Positions 61,668-64,000 of a stretch of DNA of 64,000 nt are shown here, one piece after another (the first letter of the stretch is position 1; each line of letters begins with the position of its first letter). The stretch covers positions 1,225,911 through 1,289,910 of the forward strand of contig NZ_CP007161.1 in NCBI RefSeq assembly GCF_000725285.1, given 5' to 3'. The stretch is from Virgibacillus sp. SK37. Its GTDB lineage: Bacteria > Bacillota > Bacilli > Bacillales > Amphibacillaceae. The position numbers and the translations under genes are program-made. The notes below the pieces were generated by a model that made no database searches, had not been told where the DNA came from, and worked only from the letters and a program-made list of their open reading frames with translations.

Positions 61668-61908
61668 AGTAATCTCCTGTTCAAAAATAGTGATCTATTA
61701 ACCTAAATTTAGCATACCGTTACCTACTTTGAAAGAAGATTTAGAAAATGTGCTGGGTATGTGAGCCTCTATTTAGGTACATGCAGATGTTAAAAGAAAG
61801 TAAAGTTTTTCTAAAGTGGTTGATACAAGTAAAAGAAAAAGATAGAATGTAAGCGTAAATCGATATCGAAATTCGAAATCAGCAACAAACCAGGAAAGGA
61901 GCATCGTA
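61668..61908. other. Divergent promoter region
   Basis: About 240 bases between the LytTR gene (minus) and the PadR gene (plus). A palindrome TCGATATCGA (61859-61868) and a nearby ATTCGAAAT lie about 40 bases before the PadR start and could be its operator. Confidence 0.4.
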
Positions 61909-62214
61909 GTGGATAATAAAGTATTACGTAAGCTTTTTTTAGGTTTCATACAGATACATATTTTACATCATGCCAAGGAAGAACCCATTTATGGCTCCTG
62001 GATGCTTGAAGAATTGCATGAACATGGATATGAAATGAGTGCAGGAACCCTTTATCCTATCCTTCATGGTATGGAAAAGGACGGGCTCCTGACTAAAAGT
62101 GAAAAAAATGTACATGGAAAGATTAGAAAGTATTATCGTGCCACGAATAAAGGGGAAGAGGTACTTGAAGAAGCAAGAGCCAAGGCATTTGAATTATTTA
62201 AAGAAATAAAATAA
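61909..62214 (+). CDS. PadR-family regulator
   Basis: Predicted 101 residues, GTG 61909 after AGGAAAGGAG. Winged helix: IQIHILHHAKEEPIYGSWMLEELHEHG, then MSAGTLYPILHGMEKDGLLTKSE and the wing GKIRKYYRATNKGEEVL. The short form ends soon after the winged helix, as in PadR subfamily 2. It stands 15 bases before the chromate transporter and probably represses it. Confidence 0.92.
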   Translation: MDNKVLRKLFLGFIQIHILHHAKEEPIYGSWMLEELHEHGYEMSAGTLYPILHGMEKDGLLTKSEKNVHGKIRKYYRATNKGEEVLEEARAKAFELFKEIK

Positions 62215-62229
62215 CAGGAGGGAAAGCCA

Positions 62230-63417
62230 ATGCAAAAAGGTAGTCTCCGTACACTATGGGAGATTTTACTAGCATCAACCAAACTGGGTTTAACATCCTT
62301 TGGAGGGCCAGTCGCTCATTTAGCATACTTCAAGGAAGAATATATTGATCGCCGTAAATGGCTAGATGACCGAACCTATGCAGACATCATAGCCATTTGT
62401 CAGTTTCTCCCTGGGCCTGCGAGTAGTCAGGTTGGCATATCTATTGGCATGCTCCGTGGCGGACTGCTTGGAGGGCTTGTGTCATGGTTTGGATTCACGA
62501 TCCCATCAGTCATTGTCTTAATATTATTCGCTCTAATGTACCAAACCTTCACGTTAGAGGATGCCAGCTTCATCCATAGCTTAAAAATTGTCGCAGCAGC
62601 TGTTGTGCTTCACGCGCTGATTGGGTTAGGGAAGAAATTAACACCAGATAAAACACGGCTGGCAATAGCGATCATAGCTGCAAGTATCATGCTATTATTT
62701 CCTACCGCATGGATGCAGATTTTAATTATTTTAGGAGCAGGGCTTGTCGGTCTGAAATTATTTTCCCATAATGCTGCAACAAATGTGCAGCCGTTCCAAA
62801 TAAATATTTCTAAGAAACTCGGGTTGACTTCTTTAGGTATTCTAATAAGTCTACTTATATTGTTGCCAATCCTAAATAGATTTACAGACAATCCACTCGT
62901 TACGATATTTGACACTTTCTTTCGAGTAGGCTCACTCGTATTTGGCGGTGGGCATGTTGTGTTGCCAATGATTGAACGCGAGCTAGTACCAACAGGCTTT
63001 CTAACAGCGAATGAATTTTTAGCCGGATATGGTATGGCCCAAGCTGTTCCAGGTCCCCTTTTTACCTTTTCCAGTTATCTCGGAACAATGATGGAAGGTG
63101 TGCTAGGGGCTGTAGTAGCAACAGTAGGAATATTTCTTCCATCCTTTTTGCTTATCATCGCAGCATTACCTTTTCTTAATGAATTGCGGAAACGTGCTAG
63201 CTTCCAAGGGATTCTTATGGGAGTCAATGCGAGTGTTGTAGGTATTTTACTAGCTGCATTCTATGATCCGGTAATCAAAAGCTCTATTTTATCTGCATCT
63301 GATTTCGCTCTTGCTGTTATCTTATTCGGTTTATTAAATATCTGGAAAGTGCCAGCATGGCTGATTGTAATTATCGGGGTAGTGGTTGGATATGTTTTAC
63401 AGGTCCTAACGATATAA
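62230..63417 (+). CDS. chrA: Chromate ion transporter ChrA
   Basis: Predicted 395 residues, about 10-12 spans in two homologous CHR halves. Half 1: FGGPVAHLAYFKEEYIDRRKWLDDRTYADIIAICQFLPGPASSQ; half 2: FGGGHVVLPMIERELVPTGFLTANEFLAGYGMAQAVPGPLFTFSSYLG. FGGP and PGP motifs occur in the first half, FGGGH and PGP in the second. Expels chromate using proton or sulfate gradients. RBS CAGGAGGGAAAG. Confidence 0.94.
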   Translation: MQKGSLRTLWEILLASTKLGLTSFGGPVAHLAYFKEEYIDRRKWLDDRTYADIIAICQFLPGPASSQVGISIGMLRGGLLGGLVSWFGFTIPSVIVLILFALMYQTFTLEDASFIHSLKIVAAAVVLHALIGLGKKLTPDKTRLAIAIIAASIMLLFPTAWMQILIILGAGLVGLKLFSHNAATNVQPFQINISKKLGLTSLGILISLLILLPILNRFTDNPLVTIFDTFFRVGSLVFGGGHVVLPMIERELVPTGFLTANEFLAGYGMAQAVPGPLFTFSSYLGTMMEGVLGAVVATVGIFLPSFLLIIAALPFLNELRKRASFQGILMGVNASVVGILLAAFYDPVIKSSILSASDFALAVILFGLLNIWKVPAWLIVIIGVVVGYVLQVLTI

Positions 63418-63567
63418 AAATCTTCCGCGTGCGCTTCACATTGAATCTGATTTTCAATGTTAAATTCACAGGCAAATGCAATAATTCTTGCTTTAGACGT
63501 TCTATTCAATAAGTCTGCTACAATATAATTTGAAGTGAATATTTAACGGACCAGGAAGGAAATGCAT

Positions 63568-64000
63568 ATGCAAACAAAAGAACAACTGAAAAAAATTACG
63601 CCAAGCTATGATCCGTGGGAAGCGTACATGGATGTAGAGGATTACGGGAAAATGACGCTGACCAATGTGGAATTTACTACAACAACACTGTGTAACATGC
63701 GTTGTGCTCACTGTGCTGTTGGTTATACACTAAGTCAAAAGGATCCAGATGCACTGCCAATGGAGCTATTGGTCAAACGGTTGGATGAAGTCCCACACCT
63801 ACGTACCCTCTCGATTACGGGTGGTGAACCGATGATGTCTAAGAAATCGGTGCGTGACTATGTTGTTCCATTATTGCGCTATGCCCATGAACGTGGGATT
63901 CGCACACAAATAAACTCAAATTTAACCCTGCCTTATAGCAGGTATGAAGAAATTATTCCATATCTTGATGTACTACATATCTCTCACAACTGGGGGACAG
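63568..64000 (+). CDS. Radical SAM protein, YfkAB-like (cut by window edge)
   Basis: ATG 63568 after AGGAAGGAAA (ATG 63562 is an alternative); the frame is open to the window end, 144 codons. The cluster motif CNMRCAHC with TNVEFTTTTL before it, then SITGGEPMMSKKS (the GGEP SAM-contact motif) and QINSNLTLPYSRY. The opening ITPSYDPWEAYMDVEDYG matches Bacillus YfkAB, a conserved radical SAM/CxCxxxxC protein of unknown role. The C-terminal part is missing. Confidence 0.9.
   Translation, partial: MQTKEQLKKITPSYDPWEAYMDVEDYGKMTLTNVEFTTTTLCNMRCAHCAVGYTLSQKDPDALPMELLVKRLDEVPHLRTLSITGGEPMMSKKSVRDYVVPLLRYAHERGIRTQINSNLTLPYSRYEEIIPYLDVLHISHNWGT

Overview
The window looks like the chromosome of a low-GC, Gram-positive, spore-former-type Bacillaceae, closest in flavour to Virgibacillus, Oceanobacillus or Lentibacillus. 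The signs are AT-rich DNA, strong AGGAGG-type ribosome binding sites, frequent TTG and GTG starts, a T-box leader, a BirA-controlled bio cluster, an mhq quinone-stress cluster, and a GlpP-type glp leader. The genus is inference; no 16S or other marker gene is present.

Layout. 0-4.9 kb: an operator-controlled CPBP protease and a run of accessory genes (S51 peptidase, methyltransferase, hydrolase, membrane proteins). 4.9-8.2 kb: two short orphan genes with array-type repeats, a PadR/HAAS membrane module and a class C beta-lactamase-like hydrolase. 8.2-9.2 kb: decayed DNA holding a broken YrvL-like gene and a decayed copy of an XRE regulator. 9.2-13.7 kb: bioB-bioA-bioD-bioY behind a BirA operator; bioF and bioW are absent from the window. 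13.9-28.2 kb: the most unusual part, a one-directional series of mostly single-gene modules. These encode small membrane proteins, hydrolases, an SDR, XRE/membrane pairs and an MFS transporter with its own T-box. Related 50-70 bp palindromic repeats (GGGCGC...GCGCCC core, GGGCCAGATTG right end) separate them, each usually starting within a few tens of bases after a stop codon. I count 25 copies, two of them outliers at 4.9 and 5.4 kb. The layout resembles an integron cassette array, but no integrase is visible.

28.3-37.4 kb: two paralogous micro-peptide genes, a GntR/MFS pair, a 52-bp tandem-repeat tract, a 35-bp duplication of the start of a response-regulator gene, and a response regulator / ABC transporter / histidine kinase system. 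37.4-41.9 kb (minus strand): a NEAT-domain protein, YceI, and an MhqR-type regulon (MarR regulator, two ring-cleavage-type dioxygenases, carboxylesterase) with two visible operators. 42-51.9 kb: a PdaC-like deacetylase, an MsrA that appears to start with ATC, small membrane proteins, a C45 hydrolase, two broken genes, and an M4 metalloprotease next to a BsuPI-domain lipoprotein.

52-56.7 kb: glpF-glpK-dhaK-dhaL-dhaM, a glycerol/dihydroxyacetone unit with a catabolite-repression site on the -35 box and a GlpP-type terminator in the leader. 56.9-64 kb: a DUF4256 protein, a lipoprotein, small membrane proteins, an ABC exporter with a LytTR regulator fused to a degenerate ABC-ATPase-like domain, a PadR/ChrA pair, and the 5' part of a YfkAB-type radical SAM gene that runs off the edge.
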